A stretch of 64,000 nucleotides of DNA. Source: Tipula vernalis. Its lineage: Eukaryota; Arthropoda; Insecta; Diptera; Tipulidae. Below the pieces are notes generated by a model, which did not search any database, was not told the origin of the DNA, and worked only from the letters and a program-made list of their open reading frames with translations. Shown piece by piece: positions 1 through 12,952 of this stretch (the stretch's first letter is position 1; every line of letters starts with the position of its first letter). Location: the NCBI GenBank assembly GCA_958295665.1, contig OY282560.1:91674311-91738310 (forward strand). Direction: 5' to 3'. The translations under genes were made by a program, and so were the position numbers.

Positions 1-256
1 ATAAAATTGAATTTTCTAACAAATGTTTAGAAATAATCGAGCAATCAAAATGAAAATTGTCACAGCAATTACAGGTCCTGAAACCTATTGATAGAGGTAT
101 CAACCATCGTAATCGGACCATTTTAGATTTTTGCCGCCCAAAAACTTGTGGGCTATAGCACAGTTAATTTTCAATAAAATTGAATTTTCTAAGAAATGTT
201 TAGAAATAATCGAGCAATCAAAATGAAAATTGTCACAGCAATTACAGGTCCCGAAA

Positions 257-373
257 CCTATTGATAGAGGTATCAACCATCGTAATCGGACCATTTTAGA
301 TTTTTGCCGCCCAAAAACTTGTGGGCTATAGCACAGTTCCCGAAACTTGTGGGCTATTGCACATGTCTCGAAA
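257..373 (+). repeat. Chimeric 117-bp monomer, copy 1
   Basis: After cacagtt (position 82) the normal positions 83-166 are missing. In their place is a 28-base segment (339-366) that begins cccgaaac and continues as a second, diverged copy of the linker region, ttgtgggctattgcacatg. The following monomer starts with unusual changes (ctcgaaagctattaatag), making this the most divergent copy. Confidence 0.85.
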
Positions 374-1934
374 GCTATTAATAGAGGTATCAACCATCGT
401 AATCGGACCATTTTAGATTTTTGCCGCCCAAAAACTTGTGGGCTATATAGCACAGTTAATTTTCAATAAAATTGAATTTTCTAAGAAATGTTTAGAAATA
501 ATTGAGCAATCAAAATGAAAATTGTCCCAGCAATTACAGGTCCTGAAACCTATTGATAGAGGTATCAACCATCGTAATCGGACCATTTTAGATTTTTGCC
601 GCCCAAAAACTTGTGGGCTATAGCACAGTTAATTTTCAATAAAATTGAATTTTCTAAGAAATGTTTAGAAATAATCGAGCAATCAAAATGAAAATTGTCA
701 CAGCAATTACAGGTCCCGAAACCTATTGATAGAGGTATCAACCATCGTAATCGGACCATTTTAGATTTTTGCCGCCCAAAAACTTGTGGGCTATAGCACA
801 GTTGATTTTCAATAAAATTGAATATTTTAAGAAATGTTTAGAAATAATCGAGCAATCAAAATGAAAATTGTCCCAGCAATTACAGGTTCCGAAACCTATT
901 GATAGAGGTATCAACCATCGTAATCGGACCATTTTAGATTTTTGCCGCCCAAAAACTTGTGGGCTATAGCACAGTTAATTTTCAATAAAATTGATTTTTC
1001 TAAGAAATGTTTAGAAATAATCGAGCAATCAAAATGAAAATTGTCCCAGCAATTACAGGTCCTGAAACCTATTGATAGAGGTATCAACCATCATAATCGG
1101 ACCATTTTAGATTTTTGCCGCCCAAAAACTTGTGGGCTATAGCACAGTTAATTTTCAATAAAATTGAATTTTCTAAGAAAAGTTTAGAAATAATCGAGCA
1201 ATCAAAATGAAAATTGTCCCAGCAATTACAGGTCCCGAAACCTATTGATAGAGGTATCAACCATCGTAATCGGACCATTTTAGATTTTTGCCGCCCAAAA
1301 ACTTGTGGGCTATATAGCACAGTTAATTTTCAATAAAATTGAATTTTCTAAGAAATGTTTAGAAATAATCGAGCAATCAAAATGAAAATTGTCCCAGCAA
1401 TTACAGGTCCTGAAACCTATTGATAGAGGTATCAACCATCGTAATCGGATCATTTTAGATTTTTGCCGCCCAAAAACTTGTGGGCTATAGCACAGTTAAT
1501 TTTCAATAAAATTGAATTTTCTAAGAAATGTTTAGAAATAATCGAGCAATCAAAATGAAAATTGTCCCAGCAATTACAGGTCCCGAAACCTATTGATAGA
1601 GGTATCAACCATCGTAATCGAACCATTTTAGATTTTTGCCGCCCAAAAACTTGTGGGCTATAGCACAGTTAATTTTCAATAAATTTGAGTTTTCTAAGAA
1701 ATGTTTAGAAATAATCGAGCAATCAAAATGAAAATTGTCCCAGCAATTACAGGTCCCGAAATCTATTGATAGAGGTATCAACCATCGTAATCGGACCATT
1801 TTAGATTTTTGCCGCCCAAAAACTTGTGGGCTATAGCACAGTTAATTTTCAATAAATTTGAGTTTTCTAAGAAATGTTTAGAAATAATCGAGCAATCAAA
1901 ATGAAAATTGTCCCAGCAATTACAGGTCCCGAAA

Positions 1935-2100
1935 CCTATTGATAGAGGTATCAACCATCGTAATCGGACCATTTTAGATTTTTGCCGCCCAAAAACTTGT
2001 GGGACAGTTAATTTTCAATTAAATTGAATTTTCTAAGAAATGTTTAGAAATAATCGAGCAATCAAAATGAAAATTGTCCCAGCAATTACAGGTCCCGAAA
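1935..2100 (+). repeat. 166-bp deletion monomer
   Basis: gtgggctatagcacag is shortened to gtgggacag, a loss of seven bases at the TATA linker, which is the array's main indel site. Confidence 0.9.
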
Positions 2101-2792
2101 CCTATTGATAGAGGTATCAACCATCGTAATCGAACCATTTTAGATTTTTGCCGCCCAAAAACTTGTGGGCTATAGCACAGTTAATTTTCAATAAAATTGA
2201 ATTTTCTAAGAAATGTTTAGAAATAATCGAGCAATGAAAATGAAAATTGTCCCAGCAATTACAGGTCCCGAAACCTATTGATAGAGGTATCAACCATCGT
2301 AATCGGACCATTTTAGATTTTTGCCGCCCAAAAACTTGTGGGCTATAGCACAGTTAATTTTCAATTAAATTGAATTTTCTAAGAAATGTTTAGAAATAAT
2401 CGAGCAATCAAAATGAAAATTGTCCCAGCAATTACAGGTCCCGAAACCTATTGATAGAGGTATCAACCATCGTAATCGGACCATTTTAGATTTTTGCCGC
2501 CCAAAAACTTGTGGGCTATAGCACAGTTAATTTTCAATAAAATTGAGTTTTCTAAGAAATGTTTAGAAATAATCGAGCAATCAAAATGAAAATTGTCACA
2601 GCAATTACAGGTCCCGAAACCTATTGATAGAGGTATCAACCATCGTAATCGGACCATTTTAGATTTTTGCCGCCCAAAAACTTGTGGGCTATAGCACAGT
2701 TAATTTTCAATAAAATTGAATTTTCTAAGAAATGTTTAGAAATAATCGAGCAATCAAAATGAAAATTGTCACAGCAATTACAGGTCCCGAAA

Positions 2793-2909
2793 CCTATTGA
2801 TAGAGGTATCAACCATCGTAATCGGACCATTTTAGATTTTTGCCGCCCAAAAACTTGTGGGCTCTAGCACAGTTCCCGAAACTTGTGGGCTATTGCACAT
2901 GTGCCGAAA
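2793..2909 (+). repeat. Chimeric 117-bp monomer, copy 2
   Basis: It has the same 84-base loss and 28-base replacement (2875-2902). It keeps cttgtgggctatt like copy 1, whereas copies 3-8 have cttgttggctatt, so copies 1 and 2 look ancestral. The preceding linker reads ctctagcac. Confidence 0.85.
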
Positions 2910-3082
2910 CCTATTGATAGAGGTATCAACCATCGTAATCGGACCATTTTAGATTTTTGCCGCCCAAAAACTTGTGGGCTATAGCACAGTTAATTTTCAA
3001 TAAAATTGAATTTTCTAAGAAATGTATAGAAATAATCGAGCAATCAAAATCAAAATTGTCCCAGCAATTACAGGTCCTGAAA

Positions 3083-3223
3083 CCTATTGATAGAGGTATC
3101 AACCATCGTAATCGGACCATTTTAGATGAGTTAATTTTCAATAAAATTGAATTTTCTAAGAAATGTTTAGAAATAATCGAGCAATCAAAATGAAAATTGT
3201 CACAGCAATTACAGGTCCCGAAA
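3083..3223 (+). repeat. 141-bp deletion monomer
   Basis: ttttagat is joined to gagttaatttt, removing the GC-rich hairpin and linker (positions 46-78, with one extra G). The dyad and AT-rich block remain. Confidence 0.9.
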
Positions 3224-4089
3224 CCTATTGATAGAGGTATCAACCATCGTAATCGGACCATTTTAGATTTTTGCCGCCCAAAAACTTGTGGGCTATAGCA
3301 CAGTTAATTTTCAATAAAATTGAGTTTACTAAGAAATGTTTAGAAATAATCGAGCAATCAAAATGAAAATTGTCACAGCAATTACAGGTCCCGAAACCTA
3401 TTGATAGAGGTATCAACCATCGTAATCGGACCATTTTAGATTTTTGCCGCCCAAAAACTTGTGGGCTTATAGCACAGTTAATTTTCAATAAAATTGAATT
3501 TTCTTAGAAATGTATAGAAATAATCGAGCAATCAAAATGAAAATTGTCCCAGCAATTACAGGTCCTGAAACCTATTGATAGAGGTATCAACCATCGTAAT
3601 CGGACCATTTTAGATTTTTGCCGCCCAAAAACTTGTGGGCTATAGCACAGTTAATTTTCAATAAAATTGAATTTTCTAAGAAATGTTTAGAAATAATCGA
3701 GCAATCAAAATGAAAATTGTCACAGCAATTACAGGTCCCGAAACATATTGATAGAGGTATCAACCATCGTAATCGGACCATTTTAGATTTTTGCCGCCCA
3801 AAAACTTGTGGGCTATAGCACAGTTAATTTTCAATAAAATTGAGTTTACTAAGAAATGTTTAGAAATAATCGAGCAATCAAAATGAAAATTGTCACAGCA
3901 ATTACAGGTCCCGAAACCTATTGATAGAGGTATCAACCATCGTAATCGGACCATTTTAGATTTTTGCCGCCCAAAAACTTGTGGGCTATAGCACAGTTAA
4001 TTTTCAATAAAATTGAGTTTACTAAGAAATGTTTAGAAATAATCGAGCAATCAAAATGAAAATTGTCACAGCAATTACAGGTCCCGAAA

Positions 4090-4206
4090 CCTATTGATAG
4101 AGGTATCAACCATCGTAATCGGACCATTTTAGATTTTTGCCGCCCAAAAACTTGTGGGCTCTAGCACAGTTCCCGAAACTTGTTGGCTATTGCACATGTC
4201 CCGAAA
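4090..4206 (+). repeat. Chimeric 117-bp monomer, copy 3
   Basis: Replacement segment at 4172-4199, with the G-to-T change in cttgttggc. It is the first member of the 465-bp HOR. Confidence 0.86.
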
Positions 4207-4554
4207 CCTATTGATAGAGGTATCAACCATCGTAATCGGAACATTTTAGATTTTTGCCGCCCAAAAACTTGTGGGCTATATAGCACAGTTAATTTTCAAT
4301 AAAATTGAATTTTCTAAGAAATGTTTAGAAATAATCGAGCAATCAAAATGAAAATTGTCACAGCAATTACAGGTCCCGAAACCTATTGATAGAGGTATCA
4401 ACCATCGTAATCGGACCATTTTAGATTTTTGCCGCCCAAAAACTTGTGGGCTATAGCACAGTTGATTTTCAATAAAATTGAATATTTTAAGAAATGTTTA
4501 GAAATAATCGAGCAATCAAAATGAAAATTGTCCCAGCAATTACAGGTCCCGAAA

Positions 4555-4671
4555 CCTATTGATAGAGGTATCAACCATCGTAATCGGACCATTTTAGATT
4601 TTGGCCGCCCAAAAACTTGTGGGCTCTAGCACAGTTCCCGAAACTTGTTGGCTATTGCACATGTCCCGAAA
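4555..4671 (+). repeat. Chimeric 117-bp monomer, copy 4
   Basis: Replacement segment at 4637-4664. It has a private ttggccgccc change just upstream. Confidence 0.86.
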
Positions 4672-5019
4672 CCTATTGATAGAGGTATCAACCATCGTAA
4701 TCGGAACATTTTAGATTTTTGCCGCCCAAAAACTTGTGGGCTATATAGCACAGTTAATTTTCAATAAAATTGAATTTTCTAAGAAATGTTTAGAAATAAT
4801 CGAGCAATCAAAATGAAAATTGTCACAGCAATTACAGGTCCCGAAACCTATTGATAGAGGTATCAACCATCGTAATCGGACCATTTTAGATTTTTGCCGC
4901 CCAAAAACTTGTGGGCTATAGCACAGTTGATTTTCAATAAAATTGAATATTTTAAGAAATGTTTAGAAATAATCGAGCAATCAAAATGAAAATTGTCCCA
5001 GCAATTACAGGTCCCGAAA

Positions 5020-5136
5020 CCTATTGATAGAGGTATCAACCATCGTAATCGGACCATTTTAGGTGTTTGCCGCCCAAAAACTTGTGGGCTCTAGCACAGT
5101 TCTTGAAACTTGTTGGCTATTGCACATGTCCCGAAA
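5020..5136 (+). repeat. Chimeric 117-bp monomer, copy 5
   Basis: Replacement segment at 5102-5129 begins cttgaaact instead of cccgaaact. The T-tract upstream reads taggtgtttgcc. Confidence 0.85.
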
Positions 5137-6008
5137 CCTATTGATAGAGGTATCAACCATCGTAATCGGACCATTTTAGATTTTTGCCGCCCAAAAACTT
5201 GTGGGCTATATAGCACAGTTAATTTTCAATAAAATTGAATTTTCTAAGAAATGTTTAGAAATAATCGAGCAATCAAAATGAAAATTGTCACAGCAATTAC
5301 AGGTCCCGAAACCTATTGATAGAGGTATCAACCATCGTAATCGGACCATTTTAGATTTTTGCCGCCCAAAAACTTGTGGGCTATATAGCACAGTTGATTT
5401 TCAATAAAATTGAATATTTTAAGAAATGTTTAGAAATAATCGAGCAATCAAAATGAAAATTGTCCCAGCAATTACAGGTCCCGAAACCTATTGATAGAGG
5501 TATCAACCATCGTAATCGGACCATTTTAGATTTTTGCCGCCCAAAAACTTGTGGGCTTATAGCACAGTTAATTTTCAATAAAATTGATTTTTCTAAGAAA
5601 TGTTTAGAAATAATCGAGCAATCAAAATGAAAATTGTCCCAGCAATTACAGGTCCTGAAACCTATTGATAGAGGTATCAACCATCGTAATCGGACCATTT
5701 TAGATTTTTGCCGCCCAAAAACTTGTGGGCTATAGCACAGTTAATTTTCAATAAAATTGAATTTTCTAAGAAATGTTTAGAAATAATCGAGCAATCAAAA
5801 TGAAAATTGTCACAACAATTACAGGTCCCGAAACCTATTGATAGAGGTATCAACCATCGTAATCGGACCATTTTAGATTTTTGCCGCCCAAAAACTTGTG
5901 GGCTATATAGCACAGTTAATTTTCAATAAAATTGATTTTTCTAAGAAATGTTTAGAAATAATCGAGCAATCAAAATGAAAATTGTCCCAGCAATTACAGG
6001 TCCTGAAA

Positions 6009-9000
6009 CCTATTGATAGAGGTATCAACCATCGTAATCGAACCATTTTAGATTTTTGCCGCCCAAAAACTTGTGGGCTATAGCACAGTTAATTTTCAAT
6101 AAAATTGATTTTTCTAAGAAATGTTTAGAAATAATCGAGCAATCAAAATGAAAATTGTCCCAGCAATTACAGGTCCTGAAACCTATTGATAGAGGTATCA
6201 ACCATCGTAATCGGACCATTTTAGATTTTTGCCGCCCAAAAACTTGTGGGCTATAGCACAGTTAATTTTCAATAAAATTGAATTTTCTAAGAAATGTTTA
6301 GAAATAATCGAGCAATCAAAATGAAAATTGTCACAGTAATTACAGGTCCCGAAACCTATTGATAGAGGTATCAACCATCGTAATCGGACCATTTTAGATT
6401 TTTGCCGCCCAAAAACTTGTGGGCTATAGCACAGTTGATTTTCAATAAAATTGAATATTTAAAGAAATGTTTAGAAATAATCGAGCAATCAAAATGAAAA
6501 TTGTCACAGCAATTACAGGTTCCGAAACCTATTGATAGAGGTATCAACCATCGTAATCGGACCATTTTAGATTTTTGCCGCCCAAAAACTTGTGGGCTAT
6601 AGCACAGTTAATTTTCAATAAAATTGAATTTTCTAAGAAATGTTTAGAAATAATCGAGCAATCAAAATGAAAATTGTCACAGCAATTACAGGTCCCGAAA
6701 CCTATTGATAGAGGTATCAACCATCGTAATCGGACCATTTTAGATTTTTGCCGCCCAAAAACTTGTGGGCTATAGCACAGTTAATTTTCAATAAAATTGA
6801 ATTTTCTAAGAAATGTTTAGAAATAATCGAGCAATCAAAATGAAAATTGTCACAGCAATTACAGGTCCCGAAACCTATTGATAGAGGTATCAACCATCGT
6901 AATCGGACCATTTTAGATTTTTGCCGCCCAAAAACTTGTGGGCGATAGCACAGTTGATTTTCAATAAAATTGAATATTTTAAGAAATGTTTAGTAATAAT
7001 CGAGCAATCAAAATGAAAATTGTCCCAGCAATTACAGGTCCCGAAACCTATTGATAGAGGTATCAACCATCGTAATCGGACCATTTTAGATTTTTGCCGC
7101 CCAAAAACTTGTGGGCTATAGCACAGTTAATTTTCAATAAAATTGAATTTTCTAATAAATGTTTAGAAATAATCGAGCAATCAAAATGAAAATTGTCACA
7201 GCAATTACAGGACCCGAACCCTATTGATTGAGGTATCAACCATCGTAATCGGACCATTTTAGATTTTTGCCGCCCAAAAACTTGTGGGCTATAGCACAGT
7301 TAATTTTCAATAAAATTGAATTTTCTAAGAAATGTTTAGAAATAATCGAGCAATCAAAATGAAAATTGTCACAGCAATTACAGGTCCCGAAACCTATTGA
7401 TAGAGGTATCAACCATCGTAATCGGACCATTTTAGATTTTTGCCGCCCAAAAACTTGTGGGCTTATAGCACAGTTAATTTTCAATAAAATTGAATTTTCT
7501 AAGAAATGTTAAGAAATAATCGAGCAATCAAAATGAAAATTGTCACAGCAATTACAGGTCCCGAAACCTATTGATAGAGGTATCAACCATCGTAATCGGA
7601 CCATTTTAGATTTTTGCCGCCCAAAAACTTGTGGGCTATATAGCACAGTTAATTTTCAATAAAATTGATTTTTCTAAGAAATGTTTAGAAATAATCGAGC
7701 AATCAAAATGAAAATTGTCCCAGCAATTACAGGTCCTAAAACCTATTGATAGAGGTATCAACCATCGTAATCGGACCATTTTAGATTTTTGCCGCCCAAA
7801 AACTTGTGGGCTATATAGCACAGTTAATTTTCAATAAAATTGATTTTTCTAAGAAATGTTTAGAAATAATCGAGCAATCAAAATGAAAATTGTCCCAGCA
7901 ATTACAGGTCCTGAAACCTATTGATAGAGGTATCAACCATCGTAATCGAACCATTTTAGATTTTTGCCGCCCAAAAACTTGTGGGCTATAGCACAGTTAA
8001 TTTTCAATAAAATTGATTTTTCTAAGAAATGTTTAGAAATAATCGAGCAATCAAAATGAAAATTGTCCCAGCAATTACAGGTCCTGAAACCTATTGATAG
8101 AGGTATCAACCATCGTAATCGGACCATTTTAGATTTTTGCCGCCCAAAAACTTGTGGGCTATAGCACAGTTAATTTTCAATAAAATTGAATTTTCTAAGA
8201 AATGTTTAGAAATAATCGAGCAATCAAAATGAAAATTGTCACAGTAATTACAGGTCCCGAAACCTATTGATAGAGGTATCAACCATCGTAATCGGACCAT
8301 TTTAGATTTTTGCCGCCCAAAAACTTGTGGGCTATAGCACAGTTGATTTTCAATAAAATTGAATATTTTAAGAAATGTTTAGAAATAATCGAGCAATCAA
8401 AATGAAAATTGTCACAGCAATTACAGGTTCCGAAACCTATTGATAGAGGTATCAACCATCGTAATCGGACCATTTTAGATTTTTGCCGCCCAAAAACTTG
8501 TGGGCTATAGCACAGTTAATTTTCAATAAAATTGAATTTTCTAAGAAATGTTTAGAAATAATCGAGCAATCAAAATGAAAATTGTCACAGCAATTACAGG
8601 TCCCGAAACCTATTGATAGAGGTATCAACCATCGTAATCGGACCATTTTAGATTTTTGCCGCCCAAAAACTTGTGGGCTATAGCACAGTTAATTTTCAAT
8701 AAAATTGAATTTTCTAAGAAATGTTTAGAAATAATCGAGCAATCAAAATGAAAATTGTCCCAGCAATTACAAGTCCCGAAACCTATTGATAGAGGTATCA
8801 ACCATCGTAATCGGACCATTTTAGATTTTTGCCGCCCAAAAACTTGTGGGCTATAGCACAGTTAATTTTCAATAAAATTGATTTTTCTAAGAAATGTTTA
8901 GAAATAATCGAGCAATCAAAATGAAAATTGTCACAGCAATTACAGGTCCCGAAACCTATTGATAGAGGTATCAACCATCGTAATCGGACCATTTTAGATT

Positions 9001-10180
9001 TTTGCCGCCCAAAAACTTGTGGGCTATAGCACAGTTAATTTTCAATAAAATTGAATTTTCTAAGAAATGTTTAGAAATAATCGAGCAATCAAAATGAAAA
9101 TTGTCCCAGCAATTACAAGTCCCGAAACCTATTGATAGAGGTATCAACCATCGTAATCGGACCATTTTAGATTTTTGCCGCCCAAAAACTTGTGGGCTAT
9201 AGCACAGTTAATTTTCAATAAAATTGAATTTTCTAAGAAATGTTTAGAAATAATCGAGCAATCAAAATGAAAATTGTCACAGCAATTACAGGTCCCGAAA
9301 CCTATTGATAGAGGTATCAACCATCGTAATCGGACCATTTTAGATTTTTGCCGCCCAAAAACTTGTGGGCGATAGCACAGTTGATTTTCAATAAAATTGA
9401 ATATTTTAAGAAATGTTTAGTAATAATCGAGCAATCAAAATGAAAATTGTCCCAGCAATTACAGGTCCCGAAACCTATTGATAGAGGTATCAACCATCGT
9501 AATCGGACCATTTTAGATTTTTGCCGCCCAAAAACTTGTGGGCTATAGCACAGTTAATTTTCAATAAAATTGAATTTTCTAATAAATGTTTAGAAATAAT
9601 CGAGCAATCAAAATGAAAATTGTCACAGCAATTACAGGACCCGAACCCTATTGATTGAGGTATCAACCATCGTAATCGGACCATTTTAGATTTTTGCCGC
9701 CCAAAAACTTGTGGGCTATAGCACAGTTAATTTTCAATAAAATTGAATTTTCTAAGAAATGTTTAGAAATAATCGAGCAATCAAAATGAAAATTGTCACA
9801 GCAATTACAGGTCCCGAAACCTATTGATAGAGGTATCAACCATCGTAATCGGACCATTTTAGATTTTTGCCGCCCAAAAACTTGTGGGCTTATAGCACAG
9901 TTAATTTTCAATAAAATTGAATTTTCTAAGAAATGTTAAGAAATAATCGAGCAATCAAAATGAAAATTGTCACAGCAATTACAGGTCCCGAAACCTATTG
10001 ATAGAGGTATCAACCATCGTAATCGGACCATTTTAGATTTTTGCCGCCCAAAAACTTGTGGGCTATATAGCACAGTTAATTTTCAATAAAATTGATTTTT
10101 CTAAGAAATGTTTAGAAATAATCGAGCAATCAAAATGAAAATTGTCCCAGCAATTACAGGTCCTAAAACCTATTGATAGA
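6009..10180 (+). repeat. Block duplication at 1908 bp expanding to 2427 bp
   Basis: The series EK, cagtaattac monomer, KY, ordinary monomer beginning near 6.03 kb recurs at 7.93 kb (1908 bp later). Further right the offset becomes 2427 bp: ggcgatagcac near 6.94/9.37 kb, gacccgaaccctattgattg near 7.21/9.64 kb and gtcctaaaacc near 7.74/10.17 kb. The difference, 519 bp, is exactly three monomers, present only in the second block at about 8.6-9.1 kb. This fits unequal exchange inside a duplicated block. Confidence 0.8.
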
Positions 10181-11903
10181 GGTATCAACCATCGTAATCG
10201 GACCATTTTAGATTTTTGCCGCCCAAAAACTTGTGGGCTATAGCACAGTTAATTTTCAATAAAATTGAATTTTCTAAGAAATGTTTAGAAATAATCGAGC
10301 AATCAAAATGAAAATTGTCCCAGCAATTACAGGTCCCGAACATTATTGATTGAGGTATCAACCATCGTAATCGGACCATTTTAGATTTTTGCCGCCCAAA
10401 AACTTGTGGGCTATAGCACAGTTAATTTTCAATAAAATTGAATTTTCTAAGAAATGTTTAGAAATAATCGAGCAATCAAAATGAAAATTGTCACAGCAAT
10501 TACAGGTCCCGAAACCTATTGATAGAGGTATCAACCATCGTAATCGGACCATTTTAGATTTTTGCCGCCTAAAAACTTGTGGGCTATATAGCACAGTTAA
10601 TTTTCAATAAAATTGAATTTTCTAAGAAATGTTAAGAAATAATCGAGCAATCAAAATGAAAATTGTCACAGCAATTACAGGTCCCGAAACCTATTGATAG
10701 AGGTATCAACCATCGTAATCGGACCATTTTAGATTTTTGCCGCCCAAAAACTTGTGGGCTATATAGCACAGTTGATTTTCAATAAAATTGAATATTTTAA
10801 GAAATGTTTAGAAATAATCGAGCAATCAAAATGAAAATTGTCCCAGCAATTACAGGTCCCGAAACCTATTGATAGAGGTATCAACCATCGTAATCGTACC
10901 ATTTTAGATTTTTGCCGCCCAAAAACTTGTGGGCTATAGCACAGTTAATTTTCAATAAAATTGATTTTTCTAAGAAATGTTTAGAAATAATCGAGCAATC
11001 AAAATGAAAATTGTCCCAGCAATTACAGGTCCTGAAACCTATTGATAGAGGTATCAACCATCGTAATCGGACCATTTTAGATTTTTGCCGCCCAAAAACT
11101 TGTGGGCTATAGCACAGTTAATTTTCAATAAAATTGAATTTTCTAAGAAATGTTTAGAAATAATCGAGCAATCAAAATGAAAATTGTCACAACAATTACA
11201 GGTCCCGAAACCTATTGATAGAGGTATCAACCATCGTAATCGGACCATTTTAGATTTTTGCCGCCCAAAAACTTGTGGGCTTATAGCACAGTTAATTTTC
11301 AATAAAATTGATTTTTCTAAGAAATGTTTAGAAATAATCGAGCAATCAAAATGAAAATTGTCCCAGCAATTACAGGTCCTGAAACCTATTGATAGAGGTA
11401 TCAACCATCGTAATCGAACCATTTTAGATTTTTGCCGCCCAAAAACTTGTGGGCTATAGCACAGTTAATTTTCAATAAAATTGAATTTTCTAAGAAATGT
11501 TTAGAAATAATCGAGCAATCAAAATGAAAATTGTCACAGTAATTACAGGTCCCGAAACCTATTGATAGAGGTATCAACCATCGTAATCGGACCATTTTAG
11601 ATTTTTGCCGCCCAAAAAGTTGTGGGCTATAGCACAGTTGATTTTCAATAAAATTGAATATTTTAAGAAATGTTTAGAAATAATCGAGCAATCAAAATGA
11701 AAATTGTCACAGCAATTACAGGTTCCGAAACCTATTGATAGAGGTATCAACCATCGTAATCGGACCATTTTAGATTTTTGCCGCCCAAAAACTTGTGGGC
11801 TATAGCACAGTTGATTTTCAATAAAATTGAATATTTTAAGAAATGTTTAGAAATAATCGAGCAATCAAAATGAAAATTGTCCCAGCAATTACAGGTCCCG
11901 AAA

Positions 11904-12020
11904 CCTATTGATAGAGGTATCAACCATCGTAATCGGACCATTTTAGATTTTTGCCGCCCAAAAACTTGTGGGCTCTAGCACAGTTCCCGAAACTTGTTGG
12001 CTATTGCACATGTCCCGAAA
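11904..12020 (+). repeat. Chimeric 117-bp monomer, copy 6
   Basis: Replacement segment at 11986-12013, identical in type to copies 3 and 4 although it lies 7.8 kb away. This supports duplication of a larger block. Confidence 0.86.
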
Positions 12021-12368
12021 CCTATTGATAGAGGTATCAACCATCGTAATCGGAACATTTTAGATTTTTGCCGCCCAAAAACTTGTGGGCTATATAGCAC
12101 AGTTAATTTTCAATAAAATTGAATTTTCTAAGAAATGTTTAGAAATAATCGAGCAATCAAAATGAAAATTGTCACAGCAATTACAGGTCCCGAAACCTAT
12201 TGATAGAGGTATCAACCATCGTAATCGGACCATTTTAGATTTTTGCCGCCCAAAAACTTGTGGGCTATAGCGCAGTTGATTTTCAATAAAATTGAATATT
12301 TTAAGAAATGTTTAGAAATAATCGAGCAATCAAAATGAAAATTGTCCCAGCAATTACAGGTCCCGAAA

Positions 12369-12485
12369 CCTATTGATAGAGGTATCAACCATCGTAATCG
12401 GACCATTTTAGATTTTTGCCGCCCAAAAACTTGTGGGGTCTAGCACAGTTCCCGAAACTTGTTGGCTATTGCACATGTCCCGAAA
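12369..12485 (+). repeat. Chimeric 117-bp monomer, copy 7
   Basis: Replacement segment at 12451-12478. The linker before it reads ggggtctagc. Confidence 0.86.
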
Positions 12486-12835
12486 CCTATTGATAGAGGT
12501 ATCAACCATCGTAATCGGAACATTTTAGATTTTTGCCGCCCAAAAACTTGTGGGCTATATAGCACAGTTAATTTTCAATAAAATTGAATTTTCTAAGAAA
12601 TGTTTAGAAATAATCGAGCAATCAAAATGAAAATTGTCACAGCAATTACAGGTCCCGAAACCTATTGATAGAGGTATCAACCATCGTAATCGGACCATTT
12701 TAGATTTTTGCCGCCCAAAAACTTGTGGGCTATATAGCACAGTTGATTTTCAATAAAATTGAATATTTTAAGAAATGTTTAGAAATAATCGAGCAATCAA
12801 AATGAAAATTGTCCCAGCAATTACAGGTCCCGAAA

Positions 12836-12952
12836 CCTATTGATAGAGGTATCAACCATCGTAATCGGACCATTTTAGATTTTTGCCGCCCAAAAACTTG
12901 TGGGCTCTAGCACAGTTCCCGAAACTTGTTGGCTATTGCACATGTCCCGAAA
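12836..12952 (+). repeat. Chimeric 117-bp monomer, copy 8
   Basis: Replacement segment at 12918-12945. This is the last copy in the window; none occurs in the remaining 51 kb. Confidence 0.86.

Larger units (their letters stand above)
4090..5486 (+). repeat. 465-bp three-monomer HOR, three copies
   Basis: Units 4090-4554, 4555-5019 and 5020-5486 each contain a 117-bp chimeric monomer, a 175-bp monomer with the ctatatagc linker, and a KY monomer. The third unit is 467 bp because its KY monomer also has the two-base linker expansion. The order is identical in all copies, and the first two share aacattttaga in the second monomer. Confidence 0.88.

Noticed and set aside
339..366. Inserted foreign element within the 117-bp monomers
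   Set aside because: The 28-base segment aligns with the monomer's own linker (positions 54-82), and its joints lie at short matches, so it is an internal rearrangement rather than a mobile element.
874..890. RNA polymerase III B-box in ggttccgaaacc monomers
   Set aside because: It resembles GGTTCGANNCC only with an extra base, there is no A-box at a proper distance upstream, and the consensus monomer has ggtcccgaaacc instead. A tRNA or SINE origin is not supported.
2957..3193. Plus-strand open frames of 67-78 codons (also 62433-62636)
   Set aside because: They exist only because a local substitution or indel (141-bp monomer; cttatag and gttacag variants) removes the usual stop. They are single-copy accidents within the satellite.
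11054..11422. Longer 105-122 codon antisense frames (also at 33128-33496, 61643-62011, 5381-5698, 3240-3488)
   Set aside because: They arise where a monomer happens to be a multiple of three long (174, 141, 117 or 102 bp), so the frame runs into the next unit. This is arithmetic, not a gene.
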